This document shows positions 63,301-64,000 of a DNA stretch of 64,000 bases, one piece after another. Below the pieces are notes generated by a model. That model was not told the origin of the DNA and ran no database searches. It saw only the letters and a list, made by a program, of their open reading frames with translations. The DNA is from Archilochus colubris. Lineage: Eukaryota; Chordata; Aves; Apodiformes; Trochilidae. How positions within the stretch are numbered: position 1 is the first letter of the stretch; each line of letters begins with the position of its first letter. Where the stretch lies: the NCBI GenBank assembly GCA_023079485.1, contig CM041092.1, positions 5,022,627 to 5,086,626 of the forward strand. The letters are read 5' to 3'. The position numbers and the translations under genes are program-made.

Positions 63301-64000
63301 GAAAAATCAGATTTTCTTCTGGAGGGAAAATTGCTTTTTTGTCTCTCATTGTCAGCTGATTAACTGAGTGTATGAAATATGTATGTATTAATATATGAAT
63401 ATATACATACATGATGAGAAATGTTTACCATGTTTCCTATAAAATTATAAGAGTTCTGCAGAACTGGAAGCCCTTATAATTTCCAACAGGAAAGTAGACA
63501 CCATAGCTTAATATCTACAAATACCTGAGTGAAACCTGAATATTCTGATCCTTCTCCACCAAATCATACCCATAACATGTGAAAAGTGGTTCCCTCCATA
63601 TGTCTCATTCATGTAAGGGGTCCTTAGGGATTGAGCCTTGCCTAGGGTCACTTAAATCCTATTAGAATATAGTTCATCTAACTGATATTAATATGCCAGT
63701 TTTCTGAGGATGAGACTCAATAGATTGATTAAAGGTCAATTGATCTCCATGGAAAATTATCAGGGAAGAGAAGAAGGTGAGCTGTTGAAAGCCAAGTATA
63801 TGTGACTATAGAATCTCAGGAAAAAAAATGTTTGCTATGATCACTGCTATAGGCCATGAAGTTGTTCTTAATGAGAAAAAAAAGGCAGCTTTCAGATGTG
63901 AGGGGTATTTAGCCATTGCCATGAATTTGAGAGTATCAAAAAGCCTCCAGATGAAAAAATTACATCTTGAAAATAAGCTCTTATCACAGCTTGGATGAGC
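57301..64000 (+). other. LRP1B intron, to window end, non-coding
   Basis: No exon, RNA gene or transposon body recognised. The next propeller exon was looked for on the + strand and not seen. Contains a T/A-rich stretch near 62140-62175, an A run near 61760-61780, and an AT-rich hairpin at 63379-63412 with 10-bp arms (atgtatgtat / atacatacat) around a 14-nt loop. Small frames have no domains. Confidence 0.55.

Larger units (their letters stand above)
1..64000 (+). other. LRP1B: 5' portion of an LRP1B-like gene (gene body, four exons visible)
   Basis: The four recognised exons share one strand and compatible phases and begin and end at splice sites, so the window is inferred to lie wholly inside one transcription unit. 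LRP1B is a very large endocytic LDL-receptor-family membrane protein. Its extracellular part is built from LDLR-A repeats, EGF modules and YWTD beta-propellers. The modules here correspond to the segment just after the first LDLR-A repeats, by analogy with LRP1 roughly exons 4 to 7. The paralogue LRP1 has the same module order but is a compact gene. The long introns and residues such as TIEV, CWIESR and TKAG favour LRP1B. The promoter, signal-peptide exon and LDLR-A exons were not found. This rests on recalled family sequence, not an alignment. Confidence 0.72.

Noticed and set aside
1..64000. Endogenous retrovirus or LTR element
   Set aside because: No paired LTRs, primer-binding site or gag/pol/env-type reading frame was recognised; the only reverse transcriptase belongs to CR1, a non-LTR element.
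1..64000. CRISPR array, tRNA, rRNA or bacterial-type operon
   Set aside because: No regularly spaced repeats, no tRNA-like A/B boxes in a cloverleaf context and no dense coding; the sequence is eukaryotic intron.

Overview
This is a vertebrate nuclear window, very probably from a bird. Two things point there. It carries many CR1 non-LTR retrotransposon fragments with the typical avian 3' end (a CATAGAATCATAGAAT-type tail in reverse complement). It also carries four short exons with GT-AG splice sites spread over about 23.5 kb of AT-rich non-coding DNA. Nothing prokaryotic, no operon and no CRISPR array is visible.

The only host gene I recognise is on the + strand: the 5' part of a giant LDL-receptor-family gene, best matched from memory to LRP1B. 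The four exons lie at 16874-16993, 18281-18409, 24515-24772 and 40202-40364. They encode, in order, an EGF-like module, a calcium-binding EGF-like module, and the start of the first YWTD beta-propeller in two exons. Intron phases are 1-1-1-1-2, so the reading frame runs on cleanly when they are joined. The first exon here begins at an internal acceptor and the last ends at a donor. The signal peptide, first LDLR-A repeats and everything downstream therefore lie outside, and the whole window appears to be inside one gene. Introns are about 1.3, 6.1 and 15.4 kb, with flanking introns of at least 16.9 and 23.6 kb.

The rest is intron. It holds CR1 copies of different ages. A young-looking 5'-truncated copy at 14767-16112 (+) has an open reverse-transcriptase frame of about 421 codons. 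Two related truncated copies lie at about 32197-32750 and 39138-39638, both on the - strand. Older minus-strand copies lie near 40-700, 7141-7340 and 22604-22965. Plus-strand 3' ends lie near 12525-12800. Very old CR1/L3-like remnants lie near 10170-10540 and 49500-49800. Simple repeats, long A or T runs and several perfect hairpins make up the remaining structure.

I found no convincing new biological system. The most checkable oddities are the apparent divergence of the LRP1B exons, the intact CR1 reverse-transcriptase frame, a one-base deletion shared by two CR1 copies, and a perfect 14-bp hairpin with a third repeat copy at 57257-57300.
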